Source of the DNA: Pseudomonadota bacterium
GTDB lineage: Bacteria > Pseudomonadota > Gammaproteobacteria > Burkholderiales > Ferrovaceae
Direction: 5' to 3'
Length of the DNA: 64,000 nucleotides
Assembly: GCA_021796835.1 (NCBI GenBank)
Contig: JAKABO010000005.1
Location: forward strand, 41,174 to 105,173
This document shows, in pieces, positions 38,557-48,646 of the stretch; within the stretch, counting starts at the first letter, position 1; the number at the start of each line of letters is the position of its first letter. Made by a program: the position numbers and the translations under genes. The notes below the pieces were generated by a model. It saw only the letters and a program-made list of their open reading frames with translations, was not told the origin of the DNA and made no database searches.

Positions 38557-40033
38557 AGTCGAAGTCCTTGGCATCAAAATGGCGAGTACGCCACCAGTAA
38601 CTCAGGGAAAATCCTGGCCAGAGCGCGGTATTGCGTCCCGCAGGGTCCAGATACCAACTTTGGCATCCCTGCATCCAGAGTGTCTTTTTTGAACGTTGGT
38701 TCATCTCTTCCGTAAAGGTCGCATACGCCTGCGCACGCACCTTGAACTCATTTTTCCCCTGCGCCGCGACATGGGCCAGGGCCGACTGGATCCAGCGCGT
38801 CTGGCACTCGATCATGAACACGATGGAATTATGACCCAATCCGCTGAAGGGGCCCGTCAGCAGAAAAAAATTGGGGAATGAAGGCATCATCATCCCCAGG
38901 TAAGCGCTCCGTTGCGCCTTCCAGAAATCTTCCAGCGTGAGACCGTTTTCTCCCTTGAAAAGACGGGCCATGGGGTTATCCTGATACCGGAATCCAGTCG
39001 CCAGTACCAGGGCATCCAGGGCGTAGCGGGCACCGGTTTCGGTCACCAGGTGGGCGGCTTCGATGTGGTGAATGGGGTCTGTTTCGAGGGTGACATGGGG
39101 AAGTTCCAGGGTGGACCACCAGGTATCGGAGAGCAGGATGCGTTTGCACCCCATGGGGGTCCTGGGCATGATTTTCTGGCGCAGTTGGGGGTTGCTGACC
39201 TGATGGGCCAGGTCTCGCCGTACCCCTTTTTCGATCCGGCGCATCAGACCCGGCCAGAGGAAAGCCAGTCCCTTGAGTTCGCGGGTGAGATAGAGCCAGG
39301 CGCGGTATGCCCTGCGCAGACAAGGTAACTTTCCGAGAAGCCTGCGGGTGCCGGTGGCGTAAGGATGATCCTTGCGGGCCACGACCCAGGGTGCCGTGCG
39401 CTGAAAAATGACCAACTGCGCGGCCTCCGGTGCCAGTGCCGGCCCCACCTGAATGGCAGAGGCCCCCGTACCGATCAGGCCGACCCGCTGTCCTTTCAGA
39501 TCCCGATCCCTGGGCCAACGGGCGGTATGCAGAAGCGGCCCCGCAAAATTTTCCAGGCCCGGCAAATCAGGCCAGGCCGGTTCGCTCAAAGGACCGACTC
39601 CCGCCACCAGAAAGCGGCAAGTCAATCGACTGCCATCGTCGAGTTCGACCTGCCAAAGTTGTTCCCGCGCCTGCCAGGCGGCAGATCTGACCCGTGACCG
39701 ATAGCGTATTCGGGCACCCAGCGAGTGCGCCAGATGGGCCAGGTAGGCTTCAATCTCCGGCGCTTCCGCATATTTTCGTTGCCAGTCCCAGGGCGGGGCG
39801 CAAGAGAGAGAGTACAGGTGAGAGGGGACATCGCAGGCGCATCCGGGATAACGGTTGTCCCGCCAGGTTCCGCCGGGGGATTGTGCCTGCTCCAGCACGA
39901 TGAAGTCTTCCTGTCCGTCATTCATGCGCTGAAGGGCAAGGGACAGTCCGGCAAAGCCCGTACCAATGATGATGAGCGGCCAATGTTCAAGGGAGGGCGA
40001 AGCGGTCATGAGTGAATCGGATTGGCGCACCAT
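38549..40033 (-). CDS. FAD-dependent monooxygenase, Baeyer-Villiger type
   Basis: The 494-residue protein has two dinucleotide motifs: GTGFAG at 24-29 for FAD and GTGASA at 188-193 for NADPH. Between them lies FAGPLLHTARWP at 163-174, which fits the Baeyer-Villiger fingerprint FxGxxxHxxxW(P/D). Such enzymes turn ketones into esters or lactones. The substrate cannot be predicted. The start is the ATG at 40033; one at 40009 is possible, and neither has a strong ribosome site. Its end overlaps the metallo-hydrolase gene by eight bases. It is divergent from parE. Confidence 0.85.
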   Translation of the reverse strand: MVRQSDSLMTASPSLEHWPLIIIGTGFAGLSLALQRMNDGQEDFIVLEQAQSPGGTWRDNRYPGCACDVPSHLYSLSCAPPWDWQRKYAEAPEIEAYLAHLAHSLGARIRYRSRVRSAAWQAREQLWQVELDDGSRLTCRFLVAGVGPLSEPAWPDLPGLENFAGPLLHTARWPRDRDLKGQRVGLIGTGASAIQVGPALAPEAAQLVIFQRTAPWVVARKDHPYATGTRRLLGKLPCLRRAYRAWLYLTRELKGLAFLWPGLMRRIEKGVRRDLAHQVSNPQLRQKIMPRTPMGCKRILLSDTWWSTLELPHVTLETDPIHHIEAAHLVTETGARYALDALVLATGFRYQDNPMARLFKGENGLTLEDFWKAQRSAYLGMMMPSFPNFFLLTGPFSGLGHNSIVFMIECQTRWIQSALAHVAAQGKNEFKVRAQAYATFTEEMNQRSKKTLWMQGCQSWYLDPAGRNTALWPGFSLSYWWRTRHFDAKDFDYA

Positions 40034-40100
40034 GGGAATTCATGCGATGATTACGGGGTTATACTACCTTCATTTGCCTGTTTGGGTGTAATTGACCGTA

Positions 40101-42095
40101 ATGATTCAGGATCTGGCACCATTGAACAATAGTCAGTACGGGGACGGAAGCATACGCGTACTCAAGGGGTTGGAGCCCGTCAAGGAACGTCCCGGGATGT
40201 ACACCCGGACTCAAGACCCCACCCACATCATTCAGGAGGTCATCGACAATTCGGCGGATGAGGCTCTGGGGGGGTATGCCCGTAAAATCGAGGTAACCCT
40301 CCATGAGGACGGTTCCGTCAGCGTTGAAGATGATGGTCGCGGCATTCCTTGCGGGATTCATCCGGATGAGGGAGAGCCTACGGTGCAGTTGGTGTTTACG
40401 CGATTGCACGCAGGGGGGAAATTCGACAAGAAATCGGGGCAGGGTGCTTACGCCTTTTCCGGGGGGTTGCACGGGGTCGGCGTATCCGTCACCAACGCCC
40501 TGTCAAGGCGTCTGGAGGTGACTGTCAAGCGGGAAGGCAAGGTTCATTTCATGACCTTCGGCGATGGGTTCGTCATCGAGCCCCTGGCGGTCCAGGGAAC
40601 CTGCGGGGCGCGTAATACCGGAACCCGTGTGCGGGTTTGGCCGGACCCCCGTTACTTCGACGAACCGCAGATCAATCTGATCGAACTGGAGCGGGGACTA
40701 CGCTCCAAGGCTGTATTGTTGCCCGGCGTCAGTGTACGGCTCAGGAAAGAAGGGGATGGACGTACCCTGGAACAGACCTGGCACTACCCAGGGGGGTTGG
40801 AACAATACCTGACCGAAAGGCTGGGTGAAGACCCTTTGCTGATCCCGGTTTTTACGGGCGATCGATTTTTCGGGGTCGAGGAGGGGGACAGTTTTGCGCC
40901 GGGAGAAGGCGCATCCTGGGCTTTTTCCTGGCACGAAACTCGGTCCCTGCAGGGAGAATCCTTTGTCAATCTGATTCCTACGCCGCTGGGTGGGACCCAT
41001 GAGGCGGGTTTGCGCACCGGTCTTTTCGAAGCGCTCAAGTCTTTCATCGAACATCATGGTTTGCTGCCAAGGGGGGTGCGTTTGCAGTTGGAAGATGTCA
41101 GTGCCCGGCTTCAGTTCATTCTGTCGATCAGGATGCTGGACCCCCAGTTTCAAGGGCAAACCAAGGACAAACTGACCAGCCGGGAGGCCCTGAAGTTGGT
41201 ATCCACTCTGGTGCGCGACCCCTTCGAACATTGGCTCAATCAGCATGTCGAGCATGGCAAGGCCCTGGCCGATCTGGTCATCCGCCAGGCCATGGCGCGC
41301 ATGAAGTCTGGTCAGAAAATAGAGAAGCGCAAGAGCAGTGGGGTAGCCGTTTTACCTGGAAAACTGACAGATTGCGAGTCGGAACGGATCGATGAGCGAG
41401 AATTGTTTCTGGTGGAAGGGGATTCTGCCGGGGGGTCGGCCAAGATGGCGCGCAACAAGTTGACTCAGGCCATCCTGCCGTTGCGGGGCAAGGTTCTGAA
41501 TAGTTTCGAAGTGGAACAGGGCCGTCTGTTTGCCAATACGGAAATTCACGACATTGCGGTGGCCCTGGGCATCGATCCCCACGGGCGTGGGGAACCGGTG
41601 GACCTGTCCCAACGGCGTTATGACCGAATCATCATCATGGCCGATGCGGATGTGGACGGAAGCCATATCAAGGTGCTCCTGTTGACCCTGTTTTTTACTC
41701 ATTTTCCTGCCCTGGTCTCCGGCGGGCACATCTGCGTCGCCAATCCTCCCCTGTACCGACTGGACGTCGCGGCGCAGGGCAAGCGTCCGGCGCGCAAGCT
41801 TTACGCCCTTGACGAGGCGGAACTGGCGGGGTTGGAAGAACGACTCAAAACCGAGGGCGTGCGCCCAGGAGGATGGACCGTGGGACGATTCAAGGGGTTG
41901 GGGGAAATGAATCCTGAACAGTTGTGGGAAACGACCATGAATCCGGAAACCCGGCGAATCCTGACACTTTCCTTGACGGATGGGGAGTGGGAGGACACGC
42001 ACCGGTTATTCAATCGCTTGATGGGCAAGGGAGAAGCCGCAGCGCGGCGGGAATGGATGGAGCGCCAGGAAGTGGCACTGGCAGTGGACATCTGA
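40101..42095 (+). CDS. parE: DNA topoisomerase IV subunit B
   Basis: ParE is the ATPase subunit of topoisomerase IV, which unlinks daughter chromosomes. The ATG at 40101 gives 664 residues. The GHKL ATPase shows [22 protein letters not shown] and [10 protein letters not shown]. The TOPRIM domain shows [11 protein letters not shown] and [10 protein letters not shown], and [12 protein letters not shown] lies at the C-terminus. I call parE rather than gyrB because a parC-type partner follows and the protein is short. It shares one base with parC. Confidence 0.93.
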   Translation: MIQDLAPLNNSQYGDGSIRVLKGLEPVKERPGMYTRTQDPTHIIQEVIDNSADEALGGYARKIEVTLHEDGSVSVEDDGRGIPCGIHPDEGEPTVQLVFTRLHAGGKFDKKSGQGAYAFSGGLHGVGVSVTNALSRRLEVTVKREGKVHFMTFGDGFVIEPLAVQGTCGARNTGTRVRVWPDPRYFDEPQINLIELERGLRSKAVLLPGVSVRLRKEGDGRTLEQTWHYPGGLEQYLTERLGEDPLLIPVFTGDRFFGVEEGDSFAPGEGASWAFSWHETRSLQGESFVNLIPTPLGGTHEAGLRTGLFEALKSFIEHHGLLPRGVRLQLEDVSARLQFILSIRMLDPQFQGQTKDKLTSREALKLVSTLVRDPFEHWLNQHVEHGKALADLVIRQAMARMKSGQKIEKRKSSGVAVLPGKLTDCESERIDERELFLVEGDSAGGSAKMARNKLTQAILPLRGKVLNSFEVEQGRLFANTEIHDIAVALGIDPHGRGEPVDLSQRRYDRIIIMADADVDGSHIKVLLLTLFFTHFPALVSGGHICVANPPLYRLDVAAQGKRPARKLYALDEAELAGLEERLKTEGVRPGGWTVGRFKGLGEMNPEQLWETTMNPETRRILTLSLTDGEWEDTHRLFNRLMGKGEAAARREWMERQEVALAVDI

Positions 42096-44479
42096 TGGCG
42101 ATGCTCCCTTCCCCGGATCAGCCTCCCCTGATCGGCGATCTCTTTGCCGGGTTGGAGGAACCCGTAGCCGACCCAATCCCGGTCCACTCCGGCGAGGACA
42201 AGACGGTGCCTTCCCTGGCGGACTTCGTCGAGCGCAGTTACCTTGAATATGCCATGAGCGTGGTCATGGGGCGGGCCTTGCCGGATGTCACGGATGGCCA
42301 GAAACCGGTCCAGCGCCGGATTCTCTTTGCCATGCACGAACTGGGCCTGTACCGTCCGGCCCGGCACGTCAAGTCCGCTCGCGTGGTGGGGGACGTGATC
42401 GGGAAATATCACCCCCATGGCGACAGTGCGGCTTATGAGGCACTGGTTCGCCAGGCGCAGGATTTTACGTTACGTTACCCGCTCATCGACGGACAGGGCA
42501 ATTTCGGTAGCCGCGATGGTGACGGGGCAGCGGCCATGCGTTATACCGAATGTCGTCTGACCCCGCTGGCGGAATTGTTGCTGGGAGAAATTACTGAAGA
42601 TACGGTGGATTTCGTTCCCAATTATGATGGTTCCTTTCAGGAACCTGCCCTGTTGCCCGCACGCCTTCCCATGGTGTTATTGAACGGTGCTTCAGGGATC
42701 GGCGTGGGAATGGCAACGGAGATCCCGTCCCATAACCTGACCGAAGTGGCTCAAGCCCTATTGGCGCTCCTGGAGAATCCGCAGTTGACGCTAGAGGAAT
42801 TGATGTCCCTGATTCCAGGCCCGGACCTGCCGGGTGGGGGGCAGATCATTTCATCTTCCCGCGATATCCTCGAGGCCTACCGGACGGGGCGGGGAACTTT
42901 GCGCATGCGGGCGCGCTGGAACATTGAACCGCTGGCCCGGGGACAATGGCGCGTGGTCGTGACAGAACTTCCACACGGAGTATCGACCCGATCCGTGCTG
43001 GAAGATGTGGAAAAGTTGACCAATCCGCGCGTGCGCGAGGGCAAGAAGGCGCTTTCTCCCGAGCAGGCCCAACTCAAGGCCTTGTGGCTCAGTACGCTGG
43101 ATTTGGTGCGCGACGAGTCGGACAAGAATGCGTCGGTTCGTCTGGTCTTCGAGCCCAAATCGAGCCGACAGGACCCCCAGGCATTTGTCAATCTCCTGTT
43201 GGCGCATACGCCATTGGAAACCAACCTGTCCCTCAATCTGGTGATGCTGGGGCGGGATGGACATCCGCGCCCCAAAGATCTCAAAACCATTCTCCAGGAA
43301 TGGCTGGAGTACCGTTTCCACACGGTGGTTCGGCGTACTCGCTTCCGTCTGGAACGGGTCGAGCGACGCCTTCACATCCTGGAAGGTCGTCAACGTATTC
43401 TGCTGGATATCGATGCAGTCATCCGTCTGATCCGCGAATCCGATGACCCCAAGCACGACCTGATGATGGCTTACCACTTGAGCGCGCTACAGGCCGAAGA
43501 TATCCTTGAGATCCGCCTGCGCCAGTTGGCTCGTCTGGAAGGCGTGCGCATCGATCAGGAAATCAGCCAACTGCGTGGCGAGCAGGAGGGGTTACGACAT
43601 ATTCTGTCAGGGAGAGAGGCTCAAGCCCGCCTGATCGCTCAGGAAATTCGTTCTGACCTGGCGACTTATGGAGATGCCCGAAGGACGCGCATCGAGGCTC
43701 AGGCGGCAGTGTCCCTGGATACCCCGGTGCTGGATGAACCGATAACGGTCACGCTGTCCCGCCAGGGCTGGATTCGTGCCCGCCAGGGGCATCACCTGGA
43801 CAGGACACAGTTTTCTTACAAGGCAGGGGATGAGGCCTGGGTTGTTCTGGAAACCCGTTCCATTCATCCTCTTTTTATCCTGGATACCCAGGGCCGAGTC
43901 TATACCCTCAAGGGCGCGGATATTCCCGGGGGTCGGGGGGACGGGGTGCCGCTTTCCAGTTTGATCGATCTCCCGCAGGGGGCGCGAGTCGCCCAGGCTT
44001 TTCTGGCCTTGCCGGGAGATCAATGTCTGGTGGCGGGGTCGGGAGGAAACGGTTTCATGGTGGCGCAGGAGGATCTGGTGTCCCGGGTTCGGGGAGGGAA
44101 ATCCTTTTTGTCGCTGGAAGACGGGGAAACCCCGCTCCTTCCCTTGCGTCGAAAGGCAGGGGAAACCCATGTTGCCGCCCTGTCTGCACGGGGGCGCCTC
44201 CTGTTGTTCCCGCTGGACGATCTGAAAACGCTCGCCCGTGGACGAGGTGTGATCTTGATGGCCCTGGAACGCGACGAGGCGCTGCGTGCCGTCACTCTGG
44301 TCGATCTCGCCCAGGGACTGGTCATTCAGGGAACGGGGCGGGGCGGGAAAGCCACCCAAGTAGTCATGAGTGCCCCCCAGTTGCAGCGGCATATTCTCAT
44401 GCGCGCACGCAAGGGAATGCTGCTGGAATCAAAAATCAGCCCACTGGGGTTTGGTGTTCCCCTTGACCGGCCGGCTTGA
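42095..44479 (+). CDS. parC: DNA topoisomerase IV subunit A
   Basis: ParC cuts and rejoins DNA. The ATG at 42095 overlaps the parE stop by one base and gives 794 residues. The quinolone-region segment [17 protein letters not shown] is present. The catalytic tyrosine lies in [13 protein letters not shown]. The C-terminal blades are fewer and less regular than in GyrA, fitting ParC. The serine at the resistance position (HPHGDSA) is wild type. Confidence 0.94.
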   Translation: MAMLPSPDQPPLIGDLFAGLEEPVADPIPVHSGEDKTVPSLADFVERSYLEYAMSVVMGRALPDVTDGQKPVQRRILFAMHELGLYRPARHVKSARVVGDVIGKYHPHGDSAAYEALVRQAQDFTLRYPLIDGQGNFGSRDGDGAAAMRYTECRLTPLAELLLGEITEDTVDFVPNYDGSFQEPALLPARLPMVLLNGASGIGVGMATEIPSHNLTEVAQALLALLENPQLTLEELMSLIPGPDLPGGGQIISSSRDILEAYRTGRGTLRMRARWNIEPLARGQWRVVVTELPHGVSTRSVLEDVEKLTNPRVREGKKALSPEQAQLKALWLSTLDLVRDESDKNASVRLVFEPKSSRQDPQAFVNLLLAHTPLETNLSLNLVMLGRDGHPRPKDLKTILQEWLEYRFHTVVRRTRFRLERVERRLHILEGRQRILLDIDAVIRLIRESDDPKHDLMMAYHLSALQAEDILEIRLRQLARLEGVRIDQEISQLRGEQEGLRHILSGREAQARLIAQEIRSDLATYGDARRTRIEAQAAVSLDTPVLDEPITVTLSRQGWIRARQGHHLDRTQFSYKAGDEAWVVLETRSIHPLFILDTQGRVYTLKGADIPGGRGDGVPLSSLIDLPQGARVAQAFLALPGDQCLVAGSGGNGFMVAQEDLVSRVRGGKSFLSLEDGETPLLPLRRKAGETHVAALSARGRLLLFPLDDLKTLARGRGVILMALERDEALRAVTLVDLAQGLVIQGTGRGGKATQVVMSAPQLQRHILMRARKGMLLESKISPLGFGVPLDRPA

Positions 44480-44511
44480 ATCCTCTGTCCGTGTAAAACA
44501 ACGATTCAGGC

Positions 44512-44517
44512 TATAAT
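44512..44517 (+). promoter_or_regulatory. Candidate -10 (TATAAT) for glgP
   Basis: A perfect TATAAT lies 77 bases before glgP in the 114-base gap after parC. No convincing -35 is visible 16-18 bases upstream, so an activator or another sigma contact may be needed. Confidence 0.35.
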
Positions 44518-44593
44518 CCGGAAAGAAGCCTGCCCATTTCAATGATGGCCAATTTCCCGAATAACTCTCTGTGAATAATCATTAAGGATCCCT

Positions 44594-47167
44594 ATGGAAA
44601 ACGATCAATTGCCCGGGACCTGCTTTGTCGTAGAAAACAGTCCCCGCATTCCGGAAAAATTGAATCGCCTGGAAGAGTTGGCCTACAATCTCTGGTACAG
44701 TTGGGATCGGTCCTGTCGTACGCTATTTGCCCGGATGCACCCCCGTCTCTGGGAACTGGTGGGATCCAACCCCATCCGTTTCCTGCGTCGGGTGGACGAA
44801 TACCGGTTGAACGAAGCTGCCGAAGATCAGGCCTTCCTGAGTTCCTACTATCGTGTGCTCTCTGCCTACGATACCTACCACAACGAGTTGTTGCGCAAGC
44901 CGCACAAGTTGCCCCACGGGAATCTGGTGGCCTACTTCTGTGCCGAATTTGGATTTCACGAAAGTTTCCCGATCTATTCCGGAGGATTGGGGATTTTGGC
45001 GGGAGATCATTGCAAGGCGGCCAGCGATATGGGGCTGCCGTTCGTTGGCGTGGGGTTGTTGTATCGTCAGGGATACTTCACCCAGCACATCGATCGCAGC
45101 GGACGCCAACTGGCCCTCAATTTCGATTCCGATATCGACGAGTTGCCGGTTCATGCCGTCCTCGATGAAGAGGGAAATGAAGTACGAGTCAGCGTCACCA
45201 TTGGCGTTCGTCCGGTCCAGGTCAAGGTGTGGTGGGCTCGGGTGGGGAACATCAAGATTTACCTGATGGATACGGATCTCCAGGAAAACCACCCCGATGA
45301 CCGAGAAATTACCCACCGGCTCTATGGAGGGGATCGCAGGGTCAGGATCGAGCAGGAAATCATCCTGGGGGTGGGTGGCGCGCGGGCCCTCGAGAAAATG
45401 GGCCTTCAGCCGACGGTCTGGCACATCAACGAGGGGCATGCCGCATTCATGATCCTGGAACGGATCAGAGCGTTGATCAAACAAACCAATTATGATTTTT
45501 CCACGGCGATCGAAGCCGTTGCCAGCAACACCGTATTTACCACCCACACCCCCGTGCCTGCCGGACATGATCACTTTCCCCGCGACATGGTGTCCCATTA
45601 CTTTGGACACATGTGTCCTGATCTGAATATTCCCCTGCATCAGTTGCTGGATCTGGGCAATGATCCGGGGGTAGGGCACAGCGACTTCAACATGACCGCA
45701 CTGGCCGTGCGCGGGTCCCGTTTTCAAAACGGCGTTTCCCGGATCCACCGTGAGGTATCGGCGCGGATCTGTTCAGGGTTCTGGTCTGCGATTCCCCATC
45801 ATGAAAACCCCATGGGGTATGTGACCAATGCCATTCATGTCCCCACCTTTCTGGCCCGGGAATGGGGCGAACTGTTTGATCGTTTCATCGGTGCGGAGTG
45901 GCGCGCCCGCCTGTCGGACCGCTCTTTCTGGAAGGGGGTTCAGGAAATCCCGGACCACCTGTACTGGAGCGTCCGTCAGTCGCTCAAGTCGCAGATGCTC
46001 CATGCCGTGCGCGAACGGATCGGTGCCCAGTATCAACGCAACCTGGGCGATGATGCGCACATGGAACGGCTGCTCAAATATGCCAATGTTCATGAGCCCA
46101 ATGTCCTGACCATCGGTTTTGCCCGCCGTTTTGCCACCTACAAGCGTGCAGACCTGCTTTTTTCCGACTTGAACTGGTTGCGTCAGATTCTGCTGGATCC
46201 TGAACGCCCCGTCGTCTTTGTTTTTGCAGGCAAAGCGCATCCGGCGGATGAGCCCGGTCAAGGGATGATCCGGCGCATTCATGAGGTGGCTGGCATGCCC
46301 GAGTTCCAGGACAAGATTCTGCTCCTGGAAAACTACGACATGGGTCTGGCCCGTCGTTTGGTGGCTGGTGTGGATGTCTGGCTCAATACCCCCATTTATC
46401 CTCTGGAAGCAAGCGGGACTTCGGGCATGAAGGCGGGGGTCAACGGGACCATCAACCTGAGTGTCCTGGATGGCTGGTGGGGCGAAGGCTACGATGGGCA
46501 TAACGGGTGGGCGATCCGTCCCGCGCCGGATTACCTGGACGAGACGCAACGCAACCGGGAAGACGCGCGTACGCTCTATGAAATCATTCAGGATCAGGTG
46601 GTTCCTCTTTACTACGACCGAGGCAAGTTTGGTTACTCTCCGGGCTGGGTGGCAAAATCCAAGGCCTCCATGGTCAGTATCCTGACTCATTTCAATACCG
46701 GGCGGATGCTGGACGAGTATCTGGATCATTTCTATGTGCCGGCCTCCGGACAGGGGAAACGTTTTACTGAAAATGATGCAGCGCTGGCGGGCGAGGTCGC
46801 TCACTGGAAGGAGAAAGTCCGTCATCACTGGGCCGGGGTGCGCATTCGACGGGTGGATACCCCCCTCAAACGGATCAAATTTGGCAGTGCCATGGACATT
46901 GAGGTGGTCGTGGATCTTCAGGGCCTCGAACCCAAGGACGTATGTGTCGAGTTGTTGCTCAACCGTTCCATCAGTCGCAGTGGCGTTCCCGTGCTTCCTC
47001 CTTTCCAATTTCAAAGCCGGGGGCCCCTGGGCGAGGGAACAGAACATCTCTTTACCCTGGAATTGCAACCCGGATTATGTGGACAACTGGACTACCGAAT
47101 CCGCGTCTACCCTTACCACGAGAGTCTGACGCATTCCTTTGAATTGGGGCTGATGACCTGGTTGTGA
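44594..47167 (+). CDS. glgP: Alpha-glucan (glycogen) phosphorylase, GT35
   Basis: GlgP releases glucose 1-phosphate from the ends of alpha-1,4-glucan. The 857-residue protein has the N-terminal DUF3417 region of the long phosphorylase class (LEELAYNLWYSWD at about 26-38). It has the family start of the catalytic part (AYFCAEFGFHESFPIYSGGLG) in two overlapping motifs and the PLP lysine in SGTSGMKAGVNGT. The AAGGAT ribosome site fixes the start. It differs from the E. coli-type enzyme and is closer to the class found in thermophiles and many environmental bacteria. Confidence 0.93.
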   Translation: MENDQLPGTCFVVENSPRIPEKLNRLEELAYNLWYSWDRSCRTLFARMHPRLWELVGSNPIRFLRRVDEYRLNEAAEDQAFLSSYYRVLSAYDTYHNELLRKPHKLPHGNLVAYFCAEFGFHESFPIYSGGLGILAGDHCKAASDMGLPFVGVGLLYRQGYFTQHIDRSGRQLALNFDSDIDELPVHAVLDEEGNEVRVSVTIGVRPVQVKVWWARVGNIKIYLMDTDLQENHPDDREITHRLYGGDRRVRIEQEIILGVGGARALEKMGLQPTVWHINEGHAAFMILERIRALIKQTNYDFSTAIEAVASNTVFTTHTPVPAGHDHFPRDMVSHYFGHMCPDLNIPLHQLLDLGNDPGVGHSDFNMTALAVRGSRFQNGVSRIHREVSARICSGFWSAIPHHENPMGYVTNAIHVPTFLAREWGELFDRFIGAEWRARLSDRSFWKGVQEIPDHLYWSVRQSLKSQMLHAVRERIGAQYQRNLGDDAHMERLLKYANVHEPNVLTIGFARRFATYKRADLLFSDLNWLRQILLDPERPVVFVFAGKAHPADEPGQGMIRRIHEVAGMPEFQDKILLLENYDMGLARRLVAGVDVWLNTPIYPLEASGTSGMKAGVNGTINLSVLDGWWGEGYDGHNGWAIRPAPDYLDETQRNREDARTLYEIIQDQVVPLYYDRGKFGYSPGWVAKSKASMVSILTHFNTGRMLDEYLDHFYVPASGQGKRFTENDAALAGEVAHWKEKVRHHWAGVRIRRVDTPLKRIKFGSAMDIEVVVDLQGLEPKDVCVELLLNRSISRSGVPVLPPFQFQSRGPLGEGTEHLFTLELQPGLCGQLDYRIRVYPYHESLTHSFELGLMTWL

Positions 47168-47189
47168 TCTTTCTCTTCTTCCGGGCGGT

Positions 47190-48644
47190 TCACGGCGCGG
47201 ATAGAAGGGTCTGGTAAAGTGTCTGGTACTCCAGCGCCGCTTTGTTCCAGCGGAAGTCCCGTGCCATGGCGTGGTGCATCAGTTGGTTCCATACGTCTTT
47301 CTGGTGGAAACAGACCACGGCTTGACCAAGGGTCTCATGAAATTCATGGGGAACGGGGTTCTCAAAAAGAAAGCCCGTTCCTTCCACGGAGTGTCCTTGT
47401 GCCCGATAAGGCAGGATGGTATCCGCCAACCCCCCTGTGGCATGGGCCAAGGGCAGGGTTCCATAGGTCATGGCATACATCTGTGCCAGTCCACAGGGTT
47501 CAAAACGGGAGGGCATCAAAAACAGGTCCGACCCGGCAATGATTTCATGGGACCGCACTTCATTGAATCCCAGGACGACCCTCACCCGCTCGGGAGCGCG
47601 ACTGCTCCAGTGGGCCAATTGCCTTTCTGTTTCGGGATCGCCGCTGCCCAATACGACGACTTGTACTTCTTCCGTGAGCCAGTCCTCCAGCGTATCGAGT
47701 ACCAGGTCGATCCCCTTTTGCCAGGTCAAACGACACACCATTCCAATCAACAAGACGTCGGGAAGGACGGGTAGCCCCATTTTCTTTTGCAGATGTTTCT
47801 TGAGGCGTGCTTTTCCCTGGAGTTTTCGGGCCGTGTAATGGAACGGAAGGAAAACATCGGTTTCCGGGTTCCATAATTCGTCGATGCCATTCAGGATCCC
47901 GCTCAGGTCAGAAGCGCGTCGACGCAGCAATCCATCCATTCCGCACCCCATCTGTGGAGTCTGGATCTCCCGGGCATAACGCGGACTGACGGTGGTGATC
48001 TGATTCGCGTGTACGATCCCCGCCTTCAAAAAGGACAACTGACCATGAAATTCGAGGCTTTCCATGTTGAATTCGGAACTGGGCAAATGAAGGGATGAAC
48101 ACCAGTGGGCAGGAAAATTTCCCTGGAAGGCCAGGTTGTGGATGGTGAGTACCGAAGGTACCGGACAAGCCCAAAATTTCATCAGAGCCGGGGTCAGGGC
48201 AGTTTGCCAGTCATTGCAATGAACCAGCGCTGGGGCCCAGTTCAGGCGTGCCCCAGCCTGCTGAGCCAACCAGGCTCCGGCGGCGCAAAAGGCGCCAAAA
48301 CGAGCGGGGTTATCCGGCCAGTCCTTCCCTTTCTCGTCCTGATAGGGTCCTCCCCCCGCACGTTCGAAAAGTTTCGGACAATCCAGAATCCAGAGCGTCA
48401 GTGCGGTATCGGGTAAGGTGGCCTCCAATAAACGTGCGGGCGCAGGAAGCAATCCATAAGGAAAGTCTTCCAGGATGCAGTGTATGTCTGTCAACTGTGC
48501 CTGCACCCCGACGTAACCGGGCAACAGGATGCGCACGCCGTGGCCCAGGGCGTGCAGGGCCAGGGGGAGCGAGCGGGATACGTCTGCCAGGCCTCCCGTC
48601 TTGATCAGGGGGTGTATTTCGGAAGTCAAGAAAAGGATATTCAT
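47190..48644 (-). CDS. glgA: Glycogen synthase (ADP-glucose)
   Basis: GlgA adds glucose from ADP-glucose to glycogen. The ATG at 48644 (AGAGG site) gives 484 residues; a TTG two codons earlier is unlikely. The N-terminal substrate motif reads LTSEIHPLIKTGGLADV, in which KTGGL is the ADP-glucose site. VHCNDWQTAL, ILNGIDELWNPETD and the C-terminal MPSRFEPCGLAQMYAM are all in place, marking GT5. It is convergent with glgP and three bases from pgi, so glgA, pgi and glgB share a minus-strand unit. Confidence 0.94.
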   Translation of the reverse strand: MNILFLTSEIHPLIKTGGLADVSRSLPLALHALGHGVRILLPGYVGVQAQLTDIHCILEDFPYGLLPAPARLLEATLPDTALTLWILDCPKLFERAGGGPYQDEKGKDWPDNPARFGAFCAAGAWLAQQAGARLNWAPALVHCNDWQTALTPALMKFWACPVPSVLTIHNLAFQGNFPAHWCSSLHLPSSEFNMESLEFHGQLSFLKAGIVHANQITTVSPRYAREIQTPQMGCGMDGLLRRRASDLSGILNGIDELWNPETDVFLPFHYTARKLQGKARLKKHLQKKMGLPVLPDVLLIGMVCRLTWQKGIDLVLDTLEDWLTEEVQVVVLGSGDPETERQLAHWSSRAPERVRVVLGFNEVRSHEIIAGSDLFLMPSRFEPCGLAQMYAMTYGTLPLAHATGGLADTILPYRAQGHSVEGTGFLFENPVPHEFHETLGQAVVCFHQKDVWNQLMHHAMARDFRWNKAALEYQTLYQTLLSAP

Positions 48645-48646
48645 GG

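Noticed and set aside
40101..44479. gyrB-gyrA rather than parE-parC
   Set aside because: The parE product is short and lacks the long GyrB insertion, and the ParC C-terminal domain is short and irregular; adjacency without dnaA/dnaN also fits topoisomerase IV.
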